From NCBI GenBank assembly GCA_023974075.1, contig CM043792.1, positions 21,663,319 to 21,727,318 of the forward strand: a stretch of DNA of 64,000 bases, in the 5' to 3' direction. Of this stretch, positions 1 through 11,962 are shown piece by piece. Under the pieces are notes generated by a model. The model was not told where the DNA came from and did not search any database. It saw only the letters and a list, made by a program, of their open reading frames with translations. The translations under genes and the position numbers were made by a program. This DNA comes from Chaenocephalus aceratus (lineage: Eukaryota; Chordata; Actinopteri; Perciformes; Channichthyidae). Position 1 is the stretch's first letter. Each line of letters starts with the position of its first letter.

Positions 1-800
1 AGTGTAATCGGATTGCATTTTGTAGCTTATCATGATATGTATGGGTGTTCTGCTGTCTCCTATGTTTAAAATAATGACGGCTTTGTTTGCACACTGCATT
101 TAAGTATATCGTGCAGTATCCAACCCCCAGGAATACGTCACTCTGCTCTGTTTCTATGTACTGCTACGTTAAACCACGCAGCTTTTTGTAGAAGTGACTC
201 AAAGGGTGTTTCCCGGCAGAGTAGGAGGACTGTTAGGGATTTCTCTTCAGCTGACATTGTTTACTTTTCAGTGCACCACTTCACAATAACAAGCTTTGCA
301 ACTGTTATTTCAGTTTCAGGAAATGCAGTAAAGAAAGAAAAACCTGAACTGATTTACCCGAACTGACTTTGTACTAATGAAACAAAATAAATGCCTTATC
401 TGGTCACACTGTACCCAGAGAGGATATCTGTGCTGAATGTGCCAAGTGTTAGATCACTGTGAAGGTGTGTGGTATCACGCTGTGACGCAGAGTGATTGTG
501 GTTATTGTGTGACTCAAAGTAGGACCTTTACGTCAAACCCATCCTCTAAAAGAACAAATTGTGTAACAAAAGTCAAATTACCAAGGAAGTCAAAATATGT
601 ATAGGTAGCCTGTTAATACTTGTGAAGCTGGTTTCCAATCAAATATTTATATATCATTCAGTACAGCAAAACCATGCTAACTATGACCTTGGTAATTAAT
701 ATATATTAGTCTAAATATAACAAAAGAAACAAATTACGAAGCTAAAGTCAAAAGTCACTAATGTATGCTTAAGTGATTAGTAGAAATACTGAAAGGACCT
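1..800. other. Intergenic, no gene seen
   Basis: AT-rich non-coding sequence. No open frame with family resemblance, no RNA gene and no clear repeat structure was seen before the inverted-repeat element that begins at about 803. Confidence 0.5.
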
Positions 801-1754
801 TAGCCGTCCACACGGCAGCGTGCTTTAACGGAGACGCTTCCGATTCACTTTGAATGGGGTGACGTCACGCTTTGCCGAACTGCATTGTAGTTCCGTCGCG
901 TCGCTATGCCGAACTGCATTGTGGTTTCGTCGCGTCGCTTTGCCTCCGTTGTTCGCTTCGAAAGTTGAGAAAAGTTCAACTTTTCAAGCTTCGACGGAAG
1001 CGTCAGCCAATCAAATCATATGCCAGTACAAGCCGCGTTGTGAGTCCGGGGCGGGAGATTAAAGGTGGGGTAGGTAAGTTTGAGAAACCGGCTCGAGATA
1101 CACTTTTTGTTATATTCCATGGAATGCTCTTAACATCCCGATAGCAATGAATATCTTAAGTGCTTTGACAAAAAATCCGTGGAAGCCGTAGTACTGTAAA
1201 AAGCACGACCAATAATTTTAGCCGGAACTGGATGGCCTACCTGCCTGTCAGCCTTCCATCTATGCACAAACTTATCTCGTGCCCTCATTGGTCATGTGCG
1301 CATTTGTGTGTGTTGGAGGAGGGGCTCTATAAGGAAGTGGCAGATTTTTTCCGCCTGTGGCCGTTTCTCAATCGCGAGTAAAACTGCTGCAGAGCAACTA
1401 TTTCAAGTAGGCTACACTACGGCATCGAGTGGCGCCGAAGGACTGTTTAAATGCATGTTAAATGCCCAGCATTCTGCGCCACTCAGTGGTGTAGTCTACT
1501 TTTTTGTAGTGGGTATACTGTAATAATTGTATTCATCCATCCTAGAGCGACGCATCGCGGAGCGAAACCTGTCTCGAAACAACACCTCATGAACACCATC
1601 ACACTCACTAATGCATAACTAGTCTTGAGACTGGTTATGTGTTATCAACATGTCAATGTATTATAAGCATTTGTATGTGACTTTTAACTGCCAGTGACAT
1701 TAACAATAAAAAAATAAAAGAATGAACAATGATGGAAAAAGCCCACTTATCTTC

Positions 1755-2963
<1,209 letters not shown>

Positions 2964-3423
2964 TGAATTGTCGTCTGTTTTCGTTTCATGTTTGCTTCCT
3001 GTTTAGCGCTCCGCGAACTTGAATGGTGGACGGATCAAATTCTGATAACGTTAGAGAAACTTGGGGTTTGTCAGAGCCGTGTGTTGCTGTTGCTTAGCAA
3101 CAGGCCACATGCGACGGAAGCTCCAGATGTCCAAAAGTATTAACGAAGAGGCGAAAGCGTGAAAGCGCAGTCACAAAATGAAGTTGTTACGTATCATCGC
3201 TCATTTTTAAGAGGGTATACGGAAATCACTGGCATTTTCTAGTGGGTGTACGGCGTATACCCGCGTATCACGTAGACTACACCACTGGCGCCACTCTATG
3301 ACGTAGTATATTTGAAATAGTTGCTCTGCAGCATGTGTACTCGCGATTGAGAAACGGCCCGTGTATTTTCAAATTCTAGCGCACTCGAGCTGGTTTCTCC
3401 AAAATTACCTACCCCAACTTTAA

Positions 3424-3576
3424 TGTGATTGGTTGTTGGTCGCGCGCCAGACACGCCCACCGACAAGCTTCAACGCACGCTGCCGTGTGGACGTACCGTA
3501 AAGCAGCGTCCACACGGCAGCGTGCGTTGAAGCTTGCCGGCGGGCGTGTCTGAAACTCGACCAACAACCAATCACA
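3424..3576. repeat. Large palindrome of abutting transposon ends
   Basis: Two 70-bp arms (3424-3493 and 3507-3576) are near-perfect reverse complements around a 13-bp spacer. Each arm ends at the spacer in the terminal motif GTCCACACGGCAGCGTGCG, so two transposon ends sit back to back. The segment from about 3504 to 3830 has this motif at both ends and looks like a short (about 330 bp) copy lying directly against the longer element. Confidence 0.8.
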
Positions 3577-3830
3577 TGAATCTCCCGCCCCGGACACACA
3601 AGCACGCGGTTTGATTGGCTAGAGCTTGTACTGGCATATGATTTGATTGGCTGACGCTTCTGTCAAAGCTTCAAAAGTTGAACTTTTCTCAACTTTTGAA
3701 GCGAGCAACGCGAGAAAAGCGAAGCAACGGAACCACAATGCAGTTCGGCAAAGCGTGACGTCACCCCATTCAAAGTGAATGGGAAGAAGCGTTGAAGCTT
3801 CAACGCACGCCACCGTGTGGACGGGCCGTT

Positions 3831-4129
3831 AGTGGTGACTTTTTGACTACTGATGGGGTCCAAAACTAGCAAGCCACATGAATGTCTGGGAGCAAATTAA
3901 TTTGATATGCTACACAAATATGACCAGGATCCGTTGAATTTTCTGAATATTGGGTTGCAGATTAGAATTTTCCAAAGGCATTTAGCATGAAACATTTGAA
4001 ATAACTAAAGGATAAGTTAAAAAAAAGAAAGTAGAAAGAAAGGGAGGTCAAATAAAACTATTTCTGCTAAAAAGTTAACAATGATTGAGAGTCAGACCTA
4101 AACATTTCAGATGTGTGTAGCTCACGCTC
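3831..4129. other. Intergenic, nothing recognised
   Basis: Non-coding AT-rich sequence with purine-rich runs (about 4020-4060). No gene or repeat boundary was seen. Confidence 0.4.
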
Positions 4130-4326
4130 CACTGTAGGCTAATCTGTATTCATGTACCTTTGTTATTCATGTTTTATTATCTTTGCTTTAAAATTAGTGT
4201 TTTTAAATGCCCTTTTATTATATGTTTCTTAATGCTCTTAATGTCTTTCATTTTTGTAAAGCACTTTGAATTGCCTTGTGTTGAAAGTTGCTAGCCTATA
4301 TAAATGAACTTGCCTTGCCTTGCCTT
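4130..4326 (+). repeat. LINE-like 3' tail
   Basis: The stretch contains AAAGCACTTTGAATTGCC, then TATAAATGAACTTGCC, and ends in a tandem of TTGCC. This is the typical 3' end of a common fish LINE-derived repeat (L2/Rex-like). A copy in the opposite orientation lies at 47873-47935. No reverse-transcriptase coding was seen, so this is a 5'-truncated copy. Confidence 0.6.
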
Positions 4327-5826
4327 TGGAGTTAAAGATATTTATGTTCTTTGTGTAATGCTGACTTGAAATCCGGGATCCTTGTGACATAAATAGCCAT
4401 GGTTATTTTGGAAACTGCCACAAGAGCTCGTGCACAATTGCGTCAGAGCTTTCAGATTTTGTAGCATTACCTCATATTTATTCCTGCTCCATCAGTTTGT
4501 TCTCTTCTCTGCTTGGAAGGCATACTTCTGAGGCAACACAGAACAGTGATAAACCAGTCTGCAAAAAGAGCTGCTGAAGTGGCAAAGGATTCAGGATCAA
4601 ACAATAAAAGATGGAGGCGCAGATTTATAGTTTTACAGGCAGGCCGAGGAGTGGAGCAGAGCACAGGGAAGTGGAGTGCTAACAGTAAATCTGGAGGCCT
4701 GGAGGAGGAACAGGAGGAGCGTGCCCGGAGAACAGGCGGAGGGCGGGACTTGCGGGCCTCGGTGACGGTGACTCACTGCTTCTCGGTGGTTGGCTCTCGT
4801 ATCTGGCATCTGGAGCTCATTGACATGTCTCCAAGGCAACCAGCAGTTGTGGAATTGTAAACACACTGAGAGACTGGAAAGACGAGCGGGAAGCAGGCTT
4901 TCACTTTTTCTCTCCCACTCGCTCAGACTCACGTGTTTCTGAGGTGAAAGAGAGCAATTGAGGCAAAATGACCAGATGCACATATCCAGATAAAAGGACA
5001 ATATGAATGTAATACAGGGTTGCCAACATTGGGTACCTGGCTGGAGTGAGATTTTGATATCATGGGTTTAATTACACATATGCGCACTAAATTACTGCTA
5101 TCGTGTCAGTAGTGGGACCTTAGCATATAGGATATATATACTATACAAATACACAATATTGGATACAGACTATAAAGGGCACACAGTTTCATTCACTAAT
5201 GAAAGTCAAACACATGTTTGTTTTATTGTGTGCATAGGCCCATAAGCAATTAATTGACTTATCGTACGATAAATAAAAATGAACTCTATAAATTGCCATT
5301 TACATGAGGATGTGACTAGCAGTTTGAAAGGATGTACTTGAATTATTATTATATATTATATATTATCATTATTATATATTATCATTATGTCAGTGGTTTA
5401 AAATGGTCATTCAACGGTGCCGACAATATTATGGTTTATAATTTCCGGGGAAATGTATCTAACAAAATTAATTATCGCGAGAGGCCTATACAGTACATGA
5501 AACACACACACACAAACAAATCTACAGACTTACTTCAAATTGCCAAATATATTAATTAACACACTCTCACTCTCATACTCTTTGACTCTATTTTGGCCTA
5601 GTAGAACAATAAGCAGCAGACTTTTACTTTTTTATCATTTCTACTGGATATTAGATCTGCGCATGCGCAATACCGGTCGGGGATTGACCAACCGTCTCCC
5701 ACTGCTCTGCTGTCTGTTAACGTTGTTAAGAGTGGTGGGGGGCGGGGAGGGAGCGGATCGACAGCTTGAGCAACTGTCAACTCAACATTGTAAATAACTA
5801 GAGAATGCAATTCCTGAAGAAATTGC
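4327..5826. other. Intergenic, no gene seen
   Basis: Open frames at 4513-4860 (+) and 4633-5001 (-) overlap each other and resemble no family known to me. An AT-rich stretch with TATTAT repeats lies at 5340-5395. A GC-richer segment at 5655-5790 contains GCGCATGCGC and a G-rich run, without a recognisable gene. Confidence 0.4.
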
Positions 5827-7410
5827 TAGTGGGAATGCGTTATGCTGAAAAGCTGATGCTAAATTGCCATGCTGAAATGTAATGTGTAAGAAGAAAGTGA
5901 ATAATTTAGATTGAAATGATACATGAACACTGGGGGCTTGAATGTGTGATGAGAGAAGAAAAGAAAGTAAAAAGGCTTGGAATAGCAGCAGAATATTTGA
6001 ACCGCAAACTTCTGAACTAACTTGATGGTGAATGATCTGTCGCCATGGCAACGGCATTTGATGACACCTCATAATACGCTTAGATGTGTTGATGGCTGCA
6101 TCGTTACCAAACCTGTGAAGTTTTGGGCTGTTTGGAGTATTTTTACTGAAGTTATGAGAAAACCGTGTTTCAAGGCGAGCATTGTGTTGCCATGGTAACG
6201 GCATTTGAAGAAATCTCAAAACTGTCCCGTAGATGTCTTCACGGCTGGACTGTTAGCACACATGTGAAGTTTGAGCACTTTTTGAACATTTTCATAGGAG
6301 TTATAGCATTAGCATTATAGCATTATCTCTCTCTTCTCTTGATCGCCCTCTCTCTCTTCTCTCTCTCTTTTGGGCATATGATGATGACACCCCATAATTG
6401 ACGTAGAGCTGTTGAGGGCAGGACCATTAACCATTATCTGAAGTCTGCTGCTCTGAGCATGTCAGTTGGAGCGATGACATCATCGTGTTCCATGACACAG
6501 GTGTTTATATTTGAACTAATGAGGTGTCCAGAGATCCAAGGTTTCCATTGTTCTGAATGAGAGATACACCTCTTACATGTGAACGTTTTGTGGAAGAACC
6601 GTAACAGATATCTGTGAAATTTCAAAACGTGAAGCATGTCAAGGACCTTGAGTATCTGAAGTGTAATTGTTGTGTACTTTCGGGTTAATAATGTGGCCTT
6701 TTTGGCAGATTAGCTAAAGGTGTGCGGCTGCTACCGTGAGCACATATCAGCCTGAAATTACAATGGGCTTTAATGGAGGAATGTTGAATGTTTTAGTCAC
6801 TTCATGCCCTCAAGAGGCATTTTGTTTAATTATTTTTGGGCAATTATTTGTCATTATTCAAGCTACGAGATGTTTTCCTACGTTTGTCATGAAAAATGAT
6901 GTCTCAGGAATGTAGGGTTTGGGAATTATGGCAGTTTTAAAATGAATATGAAGGCAAATCTCAAGATTTTCTACCCTCTGTGATATCACGCACTCTAGTT
7001 AATGTTAAAATCTGAAGAAAACCTCTTTAACAAGGTCTGAACAATGTTTAATATCTCTAAAAGTGAGAGTCAGATTTAAAAGTTGTTTTACACGAATAAT
7101 GTCAGAAAGATGTGTAACATTTTAAAGTTGGAATAAGGTTTCTGAGTGAAAGTATGAAGGAACAGTTTTTTCAAGTCTGAAGAGTTTCTCCATTGACTTC
7201 AATGTTAAACATTTGATGAATTATGGGATGTATCTCTGGAATTATGAAAGTTATGAATGAGAAAAGTAATGGCCATCGATTCCCGACCGATCTGATGTTT
7301 GAACGGAGTTTCTGCGATGTTCAATGCGGGAGAAGAAGAGAGCCAAAATTCCGGCGGAATAATAAACTTTTCGTCCGTAGAATAACATATATGTATCAGC
7401 ATTCCCACTA
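5827..7410. mobile_element. Possible unclassified interspersed repeat
   Basis: A 12-bp motif TAGTGGGAATGC at 5827-5838 recurs as its exact reverse complement at 7399-7410. Inside are two degenerate direct repeats about 147 bp apart, each built around GCCATGG(C/T)AACGGCATTTGA (6042 and 6189). A third, weaker unit starts near 6370. The wording is like dispersed fish repeats, but no target duplication is visible and the termini are short, so the boundaries are tentative. Confidence 0.35.
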
Positions 7411-7641
7411 AACTAACCAAAAACGATCGCCGGTTCATCTTGTTTTTGGCGTGAGAATAGTTTGGGCAGTGTGAGAGTGTGAGATTGAGAGTGAAAGCGT
7501 GTGTCACACGCCAGATGCGTGAGAGTTGGCAAGCTGCGTAATATGCATTTCTGCAGCGTTCAGGATTCAGTGAGGCTTCCGATAAGGAGGATTTTAAAGC
7601 TGTTTTCACAACTTTACAAAAATGAATGCAGTGTACTGATA
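7411..7641. other. Short unassigned spacer
   Basis: GTGAGAG-type short repeats occur near 7470-7500. Nothing else was recognised. Confidence 0.4.
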
Positions 7642-7649
7642 CATGCTTG

Positions 7650-8118
7650 GGTACCACTTTACAACAAGACCCTTTACCCTTATAAATGGTTTACGAATAG
7701 TTTGTAATTCATTTATTAATCAAGTTGTGAACACTTTATAAATCATTAATAAGCTTTTATAAGACATGAGATAAACAGGGCAACTGTGACCGGTTGCTTG
7801 CCAAATAGTGAGCCCACATTTATCTGTAGGCCTACTGCTAAGTCTTATATTGGCTACTTAGCTTACTTTGTCTTCTTCATCAGCCAGCATCCTTGATATC
7901 TGTTGCTCACTGAGTTGATTCTCGCTAAGTAGCCAATGTAAGGCTTAGTCATCTTACAAAATAGTGAGCCTGTGTTGATGTACAGTATGAAAACTATGTT
8001 AGAACTGGTTTATAAATGGTTCTTGATGATAAATAAAGTGTTTACAACCTAATTCATAACCTAATTATAAACACTTTATGAATCCTTTATAAGGGTAGTC
8101 TTATTGAAAAGTGGTACC
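7650..8118. mobile_element. MITE with 8-bp target-site duplication
   Basis: The ends are inverted (GGTACCACTTTACAACAAGAC on the left; the complement of the right end is GGTACCACTTTTCAATAAGAC), continuing into CCCTTATAAA. The element is flanked by identical 8-mers CATGCTTG at 7642-7649 and 8119-8126. An 8-bp duplication fits the hAT or P superfamilies. An internal hairpin pairs GCTAAGT...TTGGCTACTTAGC (about 7840) with its complement near 7930. There is no coding capacity. Confidence 0.8.
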
Positions 8119-8126
8119 CATGCTTG

Positions 8127-8870
8127 TTAGAAAATACCACTCGTCACCGGCTTGAGCTTCAATATCAGGATATGTATTTATTAATCCTTACAAGAATGGA
8201 AGTAGTCATCACATACAGAGCATATGGTTCAACTAGTTCCTGAACAGTGTCCTTCACATGTCCATATACAAGAGAGGGTGTTACACTTCACAAGATGGAG
8301 GATTACCGGTTCAAAGCAGTATACAATGTTTAGTTTAGATTAGCTGAGGCCCACATCAAGAAATTATCATGCTTGTCATATGTCTATCCCCATAGAGGCT
8401 GAATCATCATGTTAATCGTTGTCACATAGCTACTGTATATAGCCTACCTAAAACAGTGTGTCCTGACTCCTGATGCTCTTCTAGGTAATCATACCTCCTG
8501 TTACGTACACAGCTACGTAGGGCCTTTCTTATCATGTGCTACTCTGATATTGGAAGAGTACATTCAGTATTTTCCAAAGGTATTTTAGTGTATTGTATAG
8601 TAGTAATATAATAGTCCTACTTCCCCTATGTTGCAGAATATATTAATGTAAATATTACATTGCAGCTATATGGTGTAGAATTAAACTGGATTCATTTTCA
8701 GTAAGAGGCAACCTTTCTCATGATTTGCAACACAAATATTTGGAAGTTGGAAAAATGACTATACCTACACACAACGGTAGCTCAGTTCACTGAGGAACTA
8801 ACAATTCAAACTCTCTCTGTAGTTCCCTCAGAACAACCAGTTCCTGGTGAAATCTCTTTTTAAAGATTAT
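8127..8870. other. Intergenic, nothing recognised
   Basis: AT-rich non-coding sequence without gene, RNA or repeat signals I can support. Confidence 0.4.
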
Positions 8871-8873
8871 TCA

Positions 8874-9055
8874 TGGGGCGCAGGTGGCTTGCCTGCTGGC
8901 GCCACATGTTCCAGGGTCAAGTCCTTATACCGCATCGGGTTCAGATCCGACCCATAGCCGTTTACTGAATGTCTTCTTCTCTTCCTCCTCCTCTTCCCTT
9001 TTCCTGTCTATCTGTCCTCTATATCTAATAAAGAGAAAACAAGCCATTCAAAAGG
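8874..9055 (+). repeat. tRNA-derived SINE-like element
   Basis: The head GGGGCGCAGGTGGCTTGCC and a B-box-like GGGTTCAGATCC (about 8937) resemble a degenerate tRNA-derived promoter. The pyrimidine-rich body then ends in CTAATAAAGAGAAAACAAGCC, the usual tail of fish V-type SINEs. No clean target duplication was found. It is too diverged to be a working tRNA gene. Confidence 0.5.
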
Positions 9056-9248
9056 AACATATCTGCTGCTGATTATCTGACATTAGCTCTGCCATATTCT
9101 AATGCTAGAAACAATGCTAAAAATGACCCACAGTGATATCAGGAGCCCTTGCTTGTCTGTTTAGTCTCTTTTTTATATATAATTATGTCTGTCTTTCACT
9201 AATAAAATCATGCAAGACTTAACTTCCGAGTCTTGATAGACAGGCATC

Positions 9249-10025
9249 TGTTGTGACTCAACAGATATGTTAGGTTTAGTTATGTTTTTTACTATAGTTT
9301 TGTGTTTTGATCTTGTCACTTCCTGTTTTTATTTTGAAAGTAATCTTTCCTGTCATTCCAGATCCCACATTTCCTGCCTTTGTGTGTTTCCCGCCCGTGA
9401 GATTGCTTGGCCCTGCCCTGATTGTTTTCACCTGTGCCCATCCCCCTCACCTATATATAGCCCTGGTGTTTCTTTGTTCCTTTGTCATTTCGTTATGTTT
9501 CATGTCGTGAGCACCTAGGCCTTTTGACTCCTGATACCTACCTTGAGATTTAGACCTTTTGCCAAGTGAGTTTTTGTGTTGCTGTACAAGTTAGTTTTGG
9601 CTGTTTAGCTACTTTCTATTTTTTGAAAGTACTGTAGCGACCCTGTATAGGATGCTGAGGGTGTCACTGAGGCATCCCCCGTCTCTCTGCCAATCATAGA
9701 GCTGCACAGTGATGCTGGTTGAGCCTGTGGTTGGGGGGATAAGACGGGGGAGGGCGGGAAGTTGTGACGTAGACACTGTTATATATATGGGTATGTGTAG
9801 GAGTTAGAGTTAGTGTGAGGTTGAACCCACAAACTGTACATGAACCTGTGATCATCTGTGAATAAGAAGAGTTATTAAAGCCTAATAACTAGAAGCCTGT
9901 TTCCGACTCCCTTTGTGATCTTTACAGTACGATTTAGTTTTTGTTATTAAAGAACCTTCTATTTTTGGACAACTGTCTCCGAGTCCTGCTTTTGGGTCCT
10001 GCGTCCTGTGTCTCGGTTCATAACA
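9249..10025 (+). mobile_element. Solo LTR (outer), interrupted by a second LTR
   Basis: It begins TGTTGTGACTC and ends TTCATAACA, the TG...CA ends of a long terminal repeat. The direct repeat GCATC flanks it on both sides (9244-9248 and 10026-10030), a 5-bp target duplication. A TATATATAGCCC box at about 9452 and ATTAAAGAACC near the 3' side fit promoter and polyadenylation signals of an LTR. No internal retroelement genes are present, so it is a solo LTR left by recombination. Family not assigned (Gypsy or BEL type are candidates). Confidence 0.75.
9633..9926 (+). mobile_element. Solo LTR (inner), nested
   Basis: A 294-bp unit, TGTAGCGACC...GATCTTTACA, is flanked by GTAC at 9629-9632 and 9927-9930. 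A TATATATGGG box at about 9782 and GTTATTAAAGCC near the 3' side are LTR features. It splits the outer LTR, so it arrived later. Confidence 0.75.
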
Positions 10026-10030
10026 GCATC

Positions 10031-10397
10031 CTGTCAAAACGTCATGGGAGAGAGGCTAGCTCAGCGATGCAAAAAGGTATGTCTATGGAAATGTTCCAGT
10101 CACATGCTTGGAATCAAAACTTAACTGGAAGTGTTTTGAATATAATTGTATTATCAGACTATGCAAAATTACCTGACCATTTACAGTAACTTATGTCATT
10201 GTTGGGGGTATCTTGATGTTTTCTCATGAATAAAAGACTAAAGTTCAGTCCAATCATCCTACGAACATGTTATCTTTATTGTGCTTTGGTGCCAGAGTGC
10301 ATACTGTACATAGGATGATATATAAGTGGAACAAGCTTTTTACATATCATTAATATAGTTTTAAAGACACATCACATGGCCAAATTCAAATCCATGT
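10031..10397. other. Spacer between transposons
   Basis: No gene or repeat was recognised. Confidence 0.4.
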
Positions 10398-10754
10398 GTA
10401 TAACCCAACCCTGTCTCCTAAAAATTACGTTCCCACAGAACTAAACTGCATTCTCAATTACGTTTAGCAAGAAACGTATTTTCTCCCACGTTTACGTTCG
10501 TTATGAACGTATCTCAAATACGTTTATTTTCTACATATCTTCTAGAAACATATTTTCTCCCACGTTACGTTTGTTATGAACGTATCTTAAATACGTTTAT
10601 TTTCTACATATCTTTGCTATTTATTGTCTTGCTTATAATAATGATAATAGTCATTTATAAATATTATTTTAGAGCACATTTGAAATCAGTAGGCGAGGCT
10701 GTAATTTTGGCCGCTGTTACTCTCATGAGCGAGGCAGAAAATAATAGTTTTAAC

Positions 10755-10848
10755 ATGCCAAAAAGCTGCTCTGTCGTTTATTGCACCTCAAACATTAAAA
10801 CAAATCCAGTTACGTGTTTCTGTACTTCCTCTAAGAAGAAAGGACAGT
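10755..10848 (+). pseudogene. THAP-domain fragment, left arm (frameshifted)
   Basis: The frame opens MPKSCSVVYCTSNIKTNP, with the first two zinc-binding cysteines of a THAP (C2CH) domain. Compared with the right-arm copy it lacks two bases after AATCCAG, which shifts the frame. The region is then cut by the hAT MITE at 10857. Not functional. Confidence 0.65.
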
Positions 10849-10856
10849 AACAGAAG

Positions 10857-11339
10857 CAGTGGCGGTTCTAGACCAATTTGACTGGGGGGGCCACTGGGGG
10901 GCCAGTTATTTTCTGAGGGGGGCACAATAAATGCAGGACGAAAAAGTCCTAGACGGAACTAGATGGTATGAAGTAATTGTGCATAAGAAAACAATGCAAT
11001 ACAGTTATTGGTATTTGTTTCAGTACATTTATTTATTTCAGATAGATCGTATAGTTATTACTGTTAGCTTCAGCTTAAGTTATAGTGCAATGTTTGCACT
11101 AACACCATATTTATATACAAATAAAGGCAATGAACAGTTAAATCTCTACTTTACATAAGGGTGTCTGCACAATCTCACATTACAGCAAAAAAATCCTGCG
11201 GTTTTTGGCAAACCGAGTACCAGAAAATATACATTTAAAAAAAAATGTTTTTAAATGCATTGTTAGGGGGGCCACAGGGGGGTCGAGGTCAGTGTTAGGG
11301 GGGCACTGGCCCCCCCTGCCCCCCCTAGAACCGCCCCTG
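10857..11339. mobile_element. hAT-type MITE with 8-bp target duplication
   Basis: The ends are CAGTGGCGGTTCTAG on the left and the complement of CTAGAACCGCCCCTG on the right (one mismatch in 15). The flanks are identical AACAGAAG 8-mers (10849-10856 and 11340-11347). G-rich runs lie just inside both ends. There is no transposase. The mirror arm of the host element (about 13760-13790) still has the uninterrupted site reading AACAGAAGATCTCTGTG. Confidence 0.88.
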
Positions 11340-11842
11340 AACAGAAGATCTCTGTGACGCCAGATGTGGTGTTGTTAATGTGATATGATATCCGAAAAAA
11401 AATTCAGTTTAGGATGGCCGAAGACACTACACTGCCCATAATCCCCAGCTATCGTTTGGGACTACAGTCCCGTTGACAAACCCCGTGATTAATCTTCAAG
11501 CTCTGTGATTTGTTGTTGGAGTGGCAGTGCGCCAAGGTTACGCTGAGCGTCAAGCTCTTTGAAATAGAACGAAACCACGTCAGACTATTCAAAACTGGAC
11601 TCGAACGCCCCCGAGAACTACACATGCTGGCTATTGGGTTTCGCAACATGTTGTCTATGGCACGTCTCTACTGGGAATTGTAGTTTTAAAAGACGTTTTC
11701 GTTTTTCCAAAAATTAGAAGTTGACAGTATTAAACTGTGTATAGCCCTGGAGGTTTAGGCGATAGGAAACACATTGGTGTGTACACATTTAAAACATGTA
11801 ATTACTACATGGGTGAAAATCGCTTGTATCCATAATGGGCAG

Positions 11843-11962
11843 CATTATTATATATTCTACTCCACTACAATTCAGAGGTTAACCTGGTATTTTTACTCCA
11901 CTACATTTACTTTAGTAACTCTGCAGATTCTGATTAATGATGTGAAATATAAACAACCTTTA
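11843..11962 (+). repeat. Fish 'CTACTCCACTACA' repeat fragment
   Basis: TTCTACTCCACTACAATTCAG, followed by TTTTACTCCACTACATTTAC and ATGTGAAATATAAAC, matches the interior of the hAT element at 25072-25860 (compare 25163-25230). It is a partial copy inside the THAP element. Confidence 0.55.

Noticed and set aside
4513..5001. Overlapping frames of 115 and 122 codons on opposite strands
   Set aside because: They shadow each other, with no homology or splice signals that I can recognise.
8874..9055. tRNA gene
   Set aside because: B-box-like sequence is present, but no cloverleaf could be drawn and a SINE-type tail follows.
10503..10850. 115-codon frame ending in a THAP-like start
   Set aside because: Its first two-thirds are the AT-rich inverted arm, mirrored by a similar frame at 13934-14116. 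Only the last part from the ATG at 10755 is meaningful.
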